Part shown: piece after piece, positions 41,861 through 50,164 of the stretch
Layout: the number at the start of each line of letters is the position of its first letter
Numbering within the stretch: the first letter of the stretch is position 1
Assembly: GCA_964486935.1 (NCBI GenBank)
Contig: CAZAPG010000013.1
Span: 62,001-126,000 of the forward strand
From: CAZAPG01 sp964486935
Lineage (GTDB): Bacteria; Chloroflexota; Anaerolineae; 4572-78; J111
Direction of reading: 5' to 3'
Length of the DNA: 64,000 bases
Made by a program: the position numbers and the translations under genes
The notes under the pieces: model-generated
Database searches by the model: none
Seen by the model: the letters and a program-made list of their open reading frames with translations, nothing else
Told to the model about the DNA's origin: nothing

Positions 41861-43792
41861 CTAATTGATATCGGCGTAGGCGTTTGGGCAGAGGTCTTCG
41901 GCGGTTACATCGCCGGGGTCGGCTCCTGCGTCAAAGCCTTCAAACTGGCTGATAATTTCGACCAGTTTGCCCTCGTCCTTGAGCTTTTGCAGCCCCTGGT
42001 TGAAAGCCTGGCGGAAATCCTCATCTTCAAAGCGGAAGGCCGCCGCGCCAAAGTTAATGGCTTCTTCGCCGTCAATGACGGGTTGTTCAAACGGTTCGGC
42101 AATCTCAAAATTGGGGTCGTCCGTCACTTGCAGCAGCTTGATCAGCGTCGGGCGGGTGCCGGTCCAGGCGTCAATCTGGCCCGCTTGCAGCCCGGCCATG
42201 CCAGAGGGGTCATCCGGGAAGGTCACAATCTGGTCTTCTGACACGCCGACGTTCAATAACATGTCGTACTCAAGATAGCCGGCGCCGGTGCCGATTTTCA
42301 CATCGGGGTTGGCGGCGATATCTTCGTAGCTGCCCAGGTTGAGCGGGTTGCCGGCCTCAACAATCAGAGCCTCGCCAATTTTGTATTCGGGGTCGGCAAA
42401 GAGCACCTGCTCGCAGCGGGTGGGGTTGACATACATGCCGGCGGTAATGACATCAAAGCGCCCGGCTTGCAGCCCCGGAATCAGCGAGCCAAACTCGGTC
42501 AGCACGCCTTCCATCTCTTCGATGCCCATTTCTTGCAGCACCGCGCGGGCCACTTCAACTGCCTCGCCAGAGAGGGTACCATCGGGTTCGGTGTAAGCAT
42601 ACGGGTTTTCATTGGCAAAGCCAACGCGTACCACGCCTTCTTGCAGGGCGCGTTCAAATGCGCCACCCGGAACCGGCTCAATAACGGTCATACTGGCTTC
42701 TTCTTCGGCCATGGATTCCTCTTCGGCCATGGCTGACTCGCCGGCTGCGGCGGCTTCATCGGTGAGGATATCGGCGTAGGCGTCGGGGCACAGGTCAAGC
42801 ACGGTGGTATCGCCGGGCAGCGCGCCCTCATCAAAACCTTCAAATTGGCCAATCAGGTCAATCAACCTGCCTTCTGCTTTTAACTTGCGTAACCCTTCAT
42901 TAAATCTGTTTCGCAGTTCGATATCTTCAAAGCGGAAGGCCGCCGCGCCATAATTAATGGCCGGCTCGCCGTCGATGACGGGTTGTTCAAACGGTTCGGC
43001 AATCTCAAAATTGGGGTCGTCCGTCACTTGCAGCAGCTTGATCAGCGTCGGGCGGGTGCCGGTCCAGGCGTCAATCTGGCCCGCTTGCAGCCCGGCCATG
43101 CCAGAGGGGTCATCCGGGAAGGTCACAATCTGGTCTTCTGACACGCCGACGTTCAATAACATGTCGTACTCAAGATAGCCGGCGCCGGTGCCGATTTTCA
43201 CATCGGGGTTGGCGGCGATATCTTCGTAGCTGCCCAGGTTGAGCGGGTTGCCGGCCTCAACAATCAGAGCCTCGCCAATTTTGTATTCGGGGTCGGCAAA
43301 GAGCACCTGCTCGCAGCGGGTGGGGTTGACATACATGCCGGCGGTAATGACATCAAAGCGCCCGGCCTGCAACCCGGGGATCAGCGAGCCGAATTCGGTT
43401 AACACGCCTTCCATCTCTTCGATGCCCATTTCTTCAAACACGGCGCGGGCCACTTCAACCGCCTCGCCAGAGAGGGTACCATCGGGCCTGGCAAAGGCAT
43501 ATGGATTTTCGTTAGCAAAGCCAACCCGAATCACGCCCTCGCGGGTGACGCGCGCCAGGGTGGATTCTTCGGCGGCTTCCTGTTCTACCTCAACGGTAAC
43601 AACTTTTTCTACTTCTTTAACAACTTCTTTTTCAACCTCAACCTCAACCGTTTCAACAACGGTCACTTCTTTCTCTTTTTCTACCACAACGGTTTCCACA
43701 ACCCGTTCTGGCGTGGCAGCTCCGCCGCAGGCGGCAACCAAAGCGAGCATTATGGCTACAGCCAATAACAAAAATATGCTTCTAAATTTCAC
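41861..43792 (-). CDS. ehuB: Ectoine-binding lipoprotein with two tandem EhuB domains
   Basis: 643 residues: a lipoprotein signal (LALVAACGG), a linker of V/E/K repeats, then two SBP family 3 domains (about residues 88-340 and 388-640) joined by an acidic MAEEES linker. Both domains carry EhuB-type signatures: RVGFANENPYA, GVLTEFGSLIPGLQAGRFDV, AGMYVNPTRCEQVLFADP and LIVEAGNPLNLGSYEDI. EhuB binds ectoine and 5-hydroxyectoine outside the cell and delivers them to EhuCD. Normal EhuB has a single domain of about 280 aa, so this is an internal duplication. A 392-bp stretch is identical between the two halves. Start is a GTG with GAGGAGG upstream. Both pockets look intact, so the chain could bind two ligands. 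Confidence 0.9.
   Translation of the reverse strand: MKFRSIFLLLAVAIMLALVAACGGAATPERVVETVVVEKEKEVTVVETVEVEVEKEVVKEVEKVVTVEVEQEAAEESTLARVTREGVIRVGFANENPYAFARPDGTLSGEAVEVARAVFEEMGIEEMEGVLTEFGSLIPGLQAGRFDVITAGMYVNPTRCEQVLFADPEYKIGEALIVEAGNPLNLGSYEDIAANPDVKIGTGAGYLEYDMLLNVGVSEDQIVTFPDDPSGMAGLQAGQIDAWTGTRPTLIKLLQVTDDPNFEIAEPFEQPVIDGEPAINYGAAAFRFEDIELRNRFNEGLRKLKAEGRLIDLIGQFEGFDEGALPGDTTVLDLCPDAYADILTDEAAAAGESAMAEEESMAEEEASMTVIEPVPGGAFERALQEGVVRVGFANENPYAYTEPDGTLSGEAVEVARAVLQEMGIEEMEGVLTEFGSLIPGLQAGRFDVITAGMYVNPTRCEQVLFADPEYKIGEALIVEAGNPLNLGSYEDIAANPDVKIGTGAGYLEYDMLLNVGVSEDQIVTFPDDPSGMAGLQAGQIDAWTGTRPTLIKLLQVTDDPNFEIAEPFEQPVIDGEEAINFGAAAFRFEDEDFRQAFNQGLQKLKDEGKLVEIISQFEGFDAGADPGDVTAEDLCPNAYADIN
42075..42466. 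repeat. Internal identical repeat of ehuB, distal unit
   Basis: 392 bp identical, base for base, to 42975-43366, exactly 900 bp (300 codons) away. Mismatches begin at 42074 and 42467, including several synonymous ones beyond. Confidence 0.9.
42975..43366. repeat. Internal identical repeat of ehuB, proximal unit
   Basis: Partner of 42075-42466. Sharp borders of identity within longer, diverged homologous domains point to recent gene conversion or an unequal exchange. Confidence 0.9.
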
Positions 43793-43917
43793 TTTCTAAA
43801 TCCTCCTCTGCTATTTCTAAATAACTAAATTCGCAAAACCCCTTGTCGATATTGGCTCCTAATTTATAACATTAGCCTCACCCCCTTGCGCCGGTGGCTT
43901 CTATCTGCCATATGTGG

Positions 43918-44601
43918 TTAGTTGGATGCTTGTCGAATATTACCCTCACCCAGGTAACGCTGAATGCGGCTTAACGACATAGAAATGTGGTCGCGTCGAA
44001 TTTCGCCCACGCGCTTCATATCACCATCGCGCAGGGCCGTGGCAATCTGTTTTATCTCCTCGCACATAAAATCAACTTCTTCAGGCCAGTTCATATCGGG
44101 CAAAATTTGGGGCCAAACTCTGGCGGTTTGGTAATAGAGGCGGTCGGAAATTTCGCGGAGGGGTTTGTTACCAATAAACCGCATGAGCGCGTCATTAAAT
44201 TCCATATTAATGCGTCCCAACTCTTCAAAGTTACGTTGGTGGCGCATGGTTTCGCAGCGCGCCAGCAGGGTGTCGAGCAGAGCCAGGTCGCCGTCAACCG
44301 CCGGGGTTGGCGATAATTCGCCAATCAGTTCAGCCAGTTTGATGCGTAAAAGGTAAACCTCTTTGAGCGACTTTAAATCGGCGGTGGTGACGAGCGTACC
44401 CATACCCTGTTTGCTATTGACCAATCCTTCGTACTCTAACTGCCGTAAAATCCGGCGCATTGGGGTTCGGCTGATGCCAAATTCAGCCGCCAGAGCATTT
44501 TCGCTGAGTAATTCCCCCGGCGCGTATTGCAGTAGACAGATTCGCTCCCGAATTTGCTTGTAAATTTCCTGAATTTGAGATTCTGAAACGTTTTTATTCA
44601 A
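43918..44601 (-). CDS. GntR family regulator with FCD-type ligand domain
   Basis: 227 residues. The N-terminal winged helix (about 5-75) has the GntR pattern: ERICLLQYAPGELLSENALA, FGISRTPMRRILRQLEYEGL and the wing NSKQGMGTLVTT. The C-terminal 140 residues are an all-helical FCD-like ligand domain with Asp/His candidates in NMEFNDALM and RRDHISMSL. Start is a TTG at 44601. Known ectoine regulators are MarR (EhuR/EctR), AsnC or MocR-type GntR (EnuR); an FCD-type GntR here is different. It is divergent from doeA, with a repeat-type operator in between, and upstream of ehuB on the same strand, so it likely controls both arms of the locus. Confidence 0.88.
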   Translation of the reverse strand: MNKNVSESQIQEIYKQIRERICLLQYAPGELLSENALAAEFGISRTPMRRILRQLEYEGLVNSKQGMGTLVTTADLKSLKEVYLLRIKLAELIGELSPTPAVDGDLALLDTLLARCETMRHQRNFEELGRINMEFNDALMRFIGNKPLREISDRLYYQTARVWPQILPDMNWPEEVDFMCEEIKQIATALRDGDMKRVGEIRRDHISMSLSRIQRYLGEGNIRQASN

Positions 44602-44637
44602 TGCTATCTAACCTGTAAGCGGGGATTAAGAAAGGGT

Positions 44638-44665
44638 TTGACTTCTGGCTAGAAACTTATATAAT
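44638..44665 (+). promoter_or_regulatory. Promoter of doeA-doeB
   Basis: TTGACT (44638-44643), 16-base spacer, TATAAT (44660-44665). Located in the 161-bp divergent region, 97 bp ahead of the doeA ATG. Confidence 0.65.
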
Positions 44666-44677
44666 GAGGTCAAAATC

Positions 44678-44704
44678 AAGTTAAATACAACTTAAATACA
44701 AGTT
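44678..44704. promoter_or_regulatory. Candidate GntR operator: phased repeats and overlapping palindromes
   Basis: TTAAATACAA occurs at 44681-44690 and again at 44692-44701, 11 bp apart, one helical turn. The flanks make two overlapping palindromes, AAGTTAAATACAACTT (44678-44693) and AACTTAAATACAAGTT (44689-44704). It lies just downstream of the -10, where a bound repressor would block RNA polymerase. Confidence 0.6.
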
Positions 44705-44762
44705 AGACCCAAGATTAGCACAAGCTATCGGGTTTGTCAAATAATTGAGGAGAAACTTTAAT

Positions 44763-45920
44763 ATGCGTCATCGAAATGATCTGGTCTTTCCTATGGCTGA
44801 ATATGAACGAAGGCTCAAAGAGTTGCGCCGGCGAATGGCAGAGCGCGGCCTAGAGGTGGTAATTACCACCACGCCGGAGAATATTTGCTACATGAGCGGC
44901 TTTGAAAGCCCCGGCCATTATTACTTTAACGCGCTGATTGTACCGCTTGAGGGTGAACCGATTGCGGTTCCGCGCCGCCTGGAGGATAGCGGCTATCAAG
45001 CTCTAACCTGGGTAGAACTTAGCCACCCCTACGAGGATACGGAAGACCCCATGAGCCGGTTATGCGCCACGCTCAAAGCCTTTAACCTGCATTACAAACG
45101 CATTGGCTACGAGAAAAACTGCTGGTTTTTTACCGCGGCCCAACAGGACCGCCTGTTTGCCAACTGCTCTCAGGCCACGTTTGTAGATTGCAGCGGCATT
45201 ATTGAAGAGGGCCGGCTCATAAAATCTAATTATGAAATTGAGTTGATGCGCCAAACGGCCAAAACCACCCAGGCCGGTATGCGCGCCGGCATCGAGGCTG
45301 TGGCCGCCGGGGTTAGCGAGCACGACATCGCCGCCGAAATTCATTACGCTATGATTAAGGCGGGCAGCGAGTGGCCTTCAATTCAGCCCTTTGTGGCCTC
45401 TGGCGAACGCGGCGCAATTGGCCACGCCACCTGGACCGACCGGATTGTGCAACCGGAAGACAGCGTTTTTATTGAAATTGGCGGCTGCCTTAAACGTTAC
45501 CACACGGCCATGATGCGCACCGTGTTTGTGGGTCAACCTGATAAAAGCCTGTGGGATGGCGAAAAGGTGGTCCAGGAAGCGATGAACGCCTGCATCGAAT
45601 TTATCAAACCGGGCGTGACTGCCGGCCAGGTAGATGCCGTTGGGCGACAAACTATTGCCGGCTCGAGCTTTGGCGGCACTCAGGTCTCCAGAACGGGGTA
45701 TTCTATTGGCATTGGCCTGCCCCCCGATTGGGGCGAGGGGCATATTCTCAGCCTTCAGCCGGGCGAAAGCCGGGTTTTGCAACCCAATATGACTTTTCAT
45801 TTGATACCCTGGGTACAGCTTCCGGGGCGAGGGGGTATTGGTTTTTCAGAAACCGTTCGCGTTACCGAAAACGGTTGCGAACCGTTGACCAATTTTGAAC
45901 GAAAGCTTTTTGTAAAATAA
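44763..45920 (+). CDS. doeA: Ectoine hydrolase DoeA/EutD
   Basis: 385 residues, creatinase/aminopeptidase P-like. N-domain ITTTPENICYMSGFESPGHYYF; catalytic domain with GLPPDWGEGHILSLQPGE, a stretch characteristic of ectoine hydrolases, and FHLIPWVQLPGRGGIGFSE. The usual M24 metal Asp pair is replaced (FIEIGGCLKRYHTAMMRTVF), in line with a metal-free hydrolase. The enzyme opens the ectoine ring to N-acetyl-2,4-diaminobutyrate; EutD of known systems also takes 5-hydroxyectoine. ATG 44763 has GAGGAG ten bases upstream; an in-frame TTG at 44745 overlaps that site. doeB follows after 14 bp, as in other ectoine degraders where the two form a complex. Confidence 0.9.
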   Translation: MRHRNDLVFPMAEYERRLKELRRRMAERGLEVVITTTPENICYMSGFESPGHYYFNALIVPLEGEPIAVPRRLEDSGYQALTWVELSHPYEDTEDPMSRLCATLKAFNLHYKRIGYEKNCWFFTAAQQDRLFANCSQATFVDCSGIIEEGRLIKSNYEIELMRQTAKTTQAGMRAGIEAVAAGVSEHDIAAEIHYAMIKAGSEWPSIQPFVASGERGAIGHATWTDRIVQPEDSVFIEIGGCLKRYHTAMMRTVFVGQPDKSLWDGEKVVQEAMNACIEFIKPGVTAGQVDAVGRQTIAGSSFGGTQVSRTGYSIGIGLPPDWGEGHILSLQPGESRVLQPNMTFHLIPWVQLPGRGGIGFSETVRVTENGCEPLTNFERKLFVK

Positions 45921-45934
45921 CCGGGGAGCGCGCC

Positions 45935-46972
45935 ATGTCAACACATTTATCGCCCATTACCACCACCGTTGATTTTGAAAAAAGCGGCAAGCAGGTGGGG
46001 TATCTGCGCGTGCCGCACTCGCGCAATAGCTCGGCCTGGGGGTCGGTGTTGATTCCTATTACGGTGGTTAAAAACGGCGCCGGCCCAACTATATTTTTTG
46101 TGGGCGGCAGCCACGGCGGCGAATACGAAGGCGCGGTCAGCCTGATGAAACTGAGCCGGGAGCTACAGGCCGAAAAAGTTCAGGGGCGCGTGATTATTAT
46201 TCCGGCGCTCAACCTGCCGGCCATGCTGGCCGGCAAGCGGCTTTCGCCCATTGATAATAAAGACATGAATCGGGTGTTTCCGGGCGCGTGGAACGGAACG
46301 ATTACCCAGGCGATTGCCCACTACGTTCACGAGGCGCTGCTGCCGTTGTGCGATGCCGTGATCGACCTGCACTCCGGCGGATATTCGCTCAGTTTGGTGC
46401 CCTACATGAGTATGCATTACCTTGCCGATGAAACCCAAACCAAACAAACCTTTGCCGCCATGCAAGCCTTTGAAGCGCCCGTAAGCCTGGTCATCAAAGA
46501 AATTAGCGGCGAGGGGTTGCTGGATTACGCGGTTGAACGCATGGGCAAAGTTTTTCTGTGCGCCGAACTGGGCAGCGCCGGCACGCTCTCGGCCCGGGTG
46601 ATGAAAATCACCGAGGTGGGCGTCTGGAATCTGCTAAAGCACTTTAACCTGATTGAAGGCCAGATAACAACTCGACAGGCGCAGGGACTCCCCCCCAGCC
46701 GCCTGATGGAAGTGCCGGAACCGGCCAACTACCATACCGCCATGGCCAACGGCATTTACGAGTCCTTTTATGAACTGGGCGATTGGATTGATGCCGGCGC
46801 GCCAATTGGGCAAATTCATTTTGTTGAAAACAACACCTGGGAGCCGCAGCCAATTGTGGCCCAACGGTCGGGCATGCTGTTATGCGCGCGCGGCCCCGGC
46901 CAGGTTGAAATTGGCGACTGCGTGGCCGTAGTGGCCCGCGATGTCGAATCGGCTGACAGCCTGTTTGCCTGA
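45935..46972 (+). CDS. doeB: N-acetyl-diaminobutyrate deacetylase DoeB/EutE
   Basis: 345 residues of the succinylglutamate desuccinylase/aspartoacylase (zinc M14-like) family. Zinc site: GGSHGGEYEG (His, Glu) and VIDLHSGGYS (His); catalytic Glu in FLCAELGSAGTLS. The N-terminal HSRNSSAWGSVLIPI and PIDNKDMNRVFPG fit the DoeB branch. It removes acetyl from the DoeA product to give 2,4-diaminobutyrate. GGGGAG lies seven bases before the ATG. It is the end of the doeA-doeB unit; a terminator follows about 40 bp after the stop. Confidence 0.9.
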   Translation: MSTHLSPITTTVDFEKSGKQVGYLRVPHSRNSSAWGSVLIPITVVKNGAGPTIFFVGGSHGGEYEGAVSLMKLSRELQAEKVQGRVIIIPALNLPAMLAGKRLSPIDNKDMNRVFPGAWNGTITQAIAHYVHEALLPLCDAVIDLHSGGYSLSLVPYMSMHYLADETQTKQTFAAMQAFEAPVSLVIKEISGEGLLDYAVERMGKVFLCAELGSAGTLSARVMKITEVGVWNLLKHFNLIEGQITTRQAQGLPPSRLMEVPEPANYHTAMANGIYESFYELGDWIDAGAPIGQIHFVENNTWEPQPIVAQRSGMLLCARGPGQVEIGDCVAVVARDVESADSLFA

Positions 46973-47009
46973 CCCGCTTTATCCCCTCAATCTACTACAT
47001 TTGACGTAG

Positions 47010-47047
47010 AGTGGCCTACGACACTTAGCGGTGCGAGGCCACTTTTT
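47010..47047 (+). terminator. Rho-independent terminator after doeB
   Basis: AGTGGCCT (47010-47017) pairs with AGGCCACT (47036-47043), followed by TTTTTAT. Confidence 0.75.
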
Positions 47048-47089
47048 ATATGGGTAGTTCCGCACAGCAAAAGTTACACGCTCTGACCG

Positions 47090-47118
47090 ATTACAAATTG
47101 AGCCAACCGCCATACAAT
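47090..47118 (+). promoter_or_regulatory. Possible promoter of the PA14/PKD gene
   Basis: ATTACA (47090-47095), 17-base spacer, TACAAT (47113-47118); GGAGG lies close to the ATG at 47165. Confidence 0.35.
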
Positions 47119-47164
47119 AGAATTAAGGTTCATATTGTAATCAATTTGCCTGCGGAGGCAGCTC

Positions 47165-50164
47165 ATGTTGAATTTGTGGCAAACGCTAAAAACAAGCCAT
47201 CCTGTTATCAAATTAATTATCGCCGGACTCTTTGCCGCCTGGCTTATGGTTGTTGCGGCCTTGATTGGAACTATCTTCCTGTTAAGAGAAAATCCCACTC
47301 AGGCGCAACTGCCCACCGAACAGCCAGCTCTGCCAAGCATAATCCTGATTCCCAATGCCGGGCCGCTGGATGCGCCGGTTATTGTCACCGGCCAGGATTG
47401 GCCGGCCGATACGGCGCTCTCTATTTACCTGACCCCGGCAAATGAAACCGGCCTGCCCAATTTTGCCATCGCCAGCACCACCACCGATGCCGACGGGAAT
47501 TTTACGGCCACCATTTTCATTGCAGCCGATGCCCGCTGGCAAGAAACCGACCTGGTTAGAGTTGTAGCCAAAACCACCAACGACCAAAACACCAGCCAGG
47601 CTTACTACAAAATAATCCGGCAGTCGACCCCCACCGCTCCCACCGGCACGCCCTCGGCCACCATAGAGCCAACGGCCACGCCGCTGCCCGAAGCCACCCC
47701 TACCCCTACCTTCACCAACACACCAACCCCCCAACCGGGCAGCCCGCTGTTACTGGCCCTCACCGACCTGAACATTCGCAGCGGGCCGGGCGTCAACTAC
47801 GCCATTTTGGGACTGCTGCGGGCCGACCAGACTGCCGAAATTACCGGCCGCAGCTACGACGGCAAATGGTGGCAAATAAAATTTAGCGGGGCCGCCGATG
47901 GCCGCGGCTGGGTGTCGGCCAGTTATGTGGATACGCAAAACACCGCCAATGTGCCGGCAGTGCAGCCGCCCGCCGCGCCGGTTCCTCAACCTGCGCCATC
48001 GCCAACCCCGGTGGTCATCACCGACTGGCGGGGCGAATATTTCAACAACCCCAACCTGAGCGGCGCGCCGGCGCTGATTCGCAACGATGTTGCCATCAAC
48101 TTTGATTGGGGCAGTGGCGCGCCCGCGCCCGGCCTCAACGCCGATAACTTTTCGGCCCGCTGGACGCGCACGCTCAACTTTCCGGCCGGAACCTATCGCT
48201 TCTACACCCGCGTTGACGACGGCGTGCGGCTGTGGATTGACAATACGCTGGTCATTGACCAGTGGCGCGCATCCGCCCCAACCACCTACAGCGCCGTTGT
48301 AAATTTGAGCGGCGGCCCGCGCGTCATCAAAATGGAATATTTTGAAAGCGCCGTCACCGCCGTGGCCCAGCTATCCTGGGAGTATCTGGAAAGCTTTCCG
48401 GAGTGGAAAGGCGAATATTTCAACAACCCCAACCTGAGCGGCGCGCCGGCCCTGGTTCGCAACGACTCGGTGCTTCAATTTTTCTGGGGGCCAAACCCGC
48501 CGGCCCCGGGCCTGCCCGCCGACAACTTTTCGGTGCGCTGGAGCCGCGATATCTACTTTTCCGCCGGTACCTACCGCTTTAAAGTGGTGGTTGACGACGG
48601 CGCCCGGCTGTGGGTTGATGATTACCTGCTTATTGACCGCTGGCGAACGGGCGCGCCCAGCACCCACACCGCCGATATCACCCTGGCCGAAGGAACCCAC
48701 CGGCTGCGGCTGGAGTATTTTGACAACATTTACGACGCCCAAATTCGGCTTGACTGGGAGCGCCTGAGCAGCAGTTATCCCGATTGGAAGGCTGAATATT
48801 TCAACAACCGCAAGCTGGATGGCAGCCCGGTGCTGGTTCGCAACGAAACTAAAATTGATTACGATTGGGGTACCGGCTCGCCCGCGGCCGGCATTCCCGC
48901 CGATAATTTCTCGGCGCGCTGGACTCGCAAGGCCAGGTTTGAGGCCGGCGCCTACCAGTTTAAGGTTACGGTAGATGATGGGGTTAGAGTGTGGATTGAT
49001 GATGACCGCATTATTGATAGCTGGCAAGATGGCAGCGCCCGCACCATCGAGGCCACCCGCTCCCTGAGCGCCGGCGACCACAAAATAAGAATTGAATATT
49101 ACGAACGCAGCGGCGACGCCCAAATCAAGGTGCGCTGGCAGAAGCTGGCAGAGCCAACCAACCAATTGCCGCAGGCCAAACCCGGCGGGCCATACATTGT
49201 TAACGAGGGCGCTCAAGTAACCTTTGATGGCCGCGCCTCTACCGATCCGGACGGCGCTATTGCCAGATACGAATGGGATTTGAACTACAATGGGCGAGAC
49301 TTCGTCATCAATGCCACCGGCCCCACCGCCAGCACCCAATATCCCGACGGGCCGGCCGCCATTGTCGTAGCCCTGCGCGTTACCGACGACAAAGGCGCCA
49401 GTCATCTGGCTACCACACTGGTAACAGTCAACAACATAGCGCCCACGGTTCAGGCTGGCGGGCCATACACCGGGCCGGTAGACAGGTTGATAACCATGGC
49501 CGGCGCCGCCATCGACCCCGGCTCAGTTGACCAGACCGGCCTGCTGTATCGCTGGGATTTTGGCGACGGTCAACAGGGTAACGGGCCAATTGTCAGCCAT
49601 AGCTACGCGCAGACCGGCGTCTACACTGTTACTCTGACGGTAACAGATAAAGATGGCGCTCAAGGGCAGGCGACCACTACGGCGCAAGTCACTGCTGCTG
49701 ACTCGTCAACGGCTACACCAACGCCAACAGCCACGGCCACACCAACCGAAACGGCCACCGCTACGGCTACACCAACCGAAACGGCCACAGCCACGGCCAC
49801 ACCGACGGAAACGGCCACGGCTACGGCCACGCCAACCGAAACGGCCACGGCTACAGCCACGCCAACCGAAACGGCCATGCCGGAAAATCAACCGCCCCAG
49901 GCCAGCATCAGCGGGCCAAACAGCGGATTGGTCAATGAATTGCTGGCTTTTGACGGCAACAACTCTACCGATAGCGACGGCGTTATTGCCGGCTACGTAT
50001 GGAACTTTGGCGATGGGTCGCCAGATATTGCCGGCAACCCGGTAACGTATAGTTACAGCCAGCCGGGAACCTACCCCATCACCCTGACTGTTACCGATGA
50101 CGATGGCGCCAGCAACACGGCTACCGCTACTGTCACCATTGTCGAGCCGGTTGGGCCTCAATAA
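47165..50164 (+). CDS. Surface protein: SH3b, three PA14 and three PKD domains
   Basis: 999 residues. One N-terminal membrane helix (about 17-41) anchors or exports it. A domain of unknown type (about 55-150) and a Thr/Pro linker are followed by a bacterial SH3 domain (LNIRSGPGVNYAILG, near 205). Then three PA14-like domains in tandem, each starting (D/E)WKGEYFNN or DWRGEYFNN, with DDGVRLWIDNTLVIDQW-type strands (about 280-665). Three PKD domains follow (TFDGRASTDPDGAIARYEWD; YRWDFGDGQQGNG; YVWNFGDGSPDIAG), the last two split by a TETATATATP repeat linker. PA14 binds glycans and PKD modules act as spacers, so this is probably an adhesive or glycan-binding surface protein. No enzyme domain was recognised. 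Confidence 0.87.
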   Translation: MLNLWQTLKTSHPVIKLIIAGLFAAWLMVVAALIGTIFLLRENPTQAQLPTEQPALPSIILIPNAGPLDAPVIVTGQDWPADTALSIYLTPANETGLPNFAIASTTTDADGNFTATIFIAADARWQETDLVRVVAKTTNDQNTSQAYYKIIRQSTPTAPTGTPSATIEPTATPLPEATPTPTFTNTPTPQPGSPLLLALTDLNIRSGPGVNYAILGLLRADQTAEITGRSYDGKWWQIKFSGAADGRGWVSASYVDTQNTANVPAVQPPAAPVPQPAPSPTPVVITDWRGEYFNNPNLSGAPALIRNDVAINFDWGSGAPAPGLNADNFSARWTRTLNFPAGTYRFYTRVDDGVRLWIDNTLVIDQWRASAPTTYSAVVNLSGGPRVIKMEYFESAVTAVAQLSWEYLESFPEWKGEYFNNPNLSGAPALVRNDSVLQFFWGPNPPAPGLPADNFSVRWSRDIYFSAGTYRFKVVVDDGARLWVDDYLLIDRWRTGAPSTHTADITLAEGTHRLRLEYFDNIYDAQIRLDWERLSSSYPDWKAEYFNNRKLDGSPVLVRNETKIDYDWGTGSPAAGIPADNFSARWTRKARFEAGAYQFKVTVDDGVRVWIDDDRIIDSWQDGSARTIEATRSLSAGDHKIRIEYYERSGDAQIKVRWQKLAEPTNQLPQAKPGGPYIVNEGAQVTFDGRASTDPDGAIARYEWDLNYNGRDFVINATGPTASTQYPDGPAAIVVALRVTDDKGASHLATTLVTVNNIAPTVQAGGPYTGPVDRLITMAGAAIDPGSVDQTGLLYRWDFGDGQQGNGPIVSHSYAQTGVYTVTLTVTDKDGAQGQATTTAQVTAADSSTATPTPTATATPTETATATATPTETATATATPTETATATATPTETATATATPTETAMPENQPPQASISGPNSGLVNELLAFDGNNSTDSDGVIAGYVWNFGDGSPDIAGNPVTYSYSQPGTYPITLTVTDDDGASNTATATVTIVEPVGPQ
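49719..49877. repeat. 30-bp tandem repeat coding the TETATATATP linker
   Basis: Four full 30-bp units plus partial flanks, e.g. starting ACGGCCACCGCTACGGCTAC, that encode a ten-residue period. Units differ by a few synonymous changes. Such tracts change copy number by slippage. Confidence 0.85.

Noticed and set aside
43366..43560. Separate second ehuB gene instead of one fused gene
   Set aside because: The frame is continuous through the acidic linker with no stop, start or ribosome site between the two domains, and only the first has a signal peptide.
49660..49878. Minus-strand frame coding V/A/S/G repeats
   Set aside because: It is the mirror of the TETATATATP repeat in the PA14/PKD gene on the plus strand, with no start signal.
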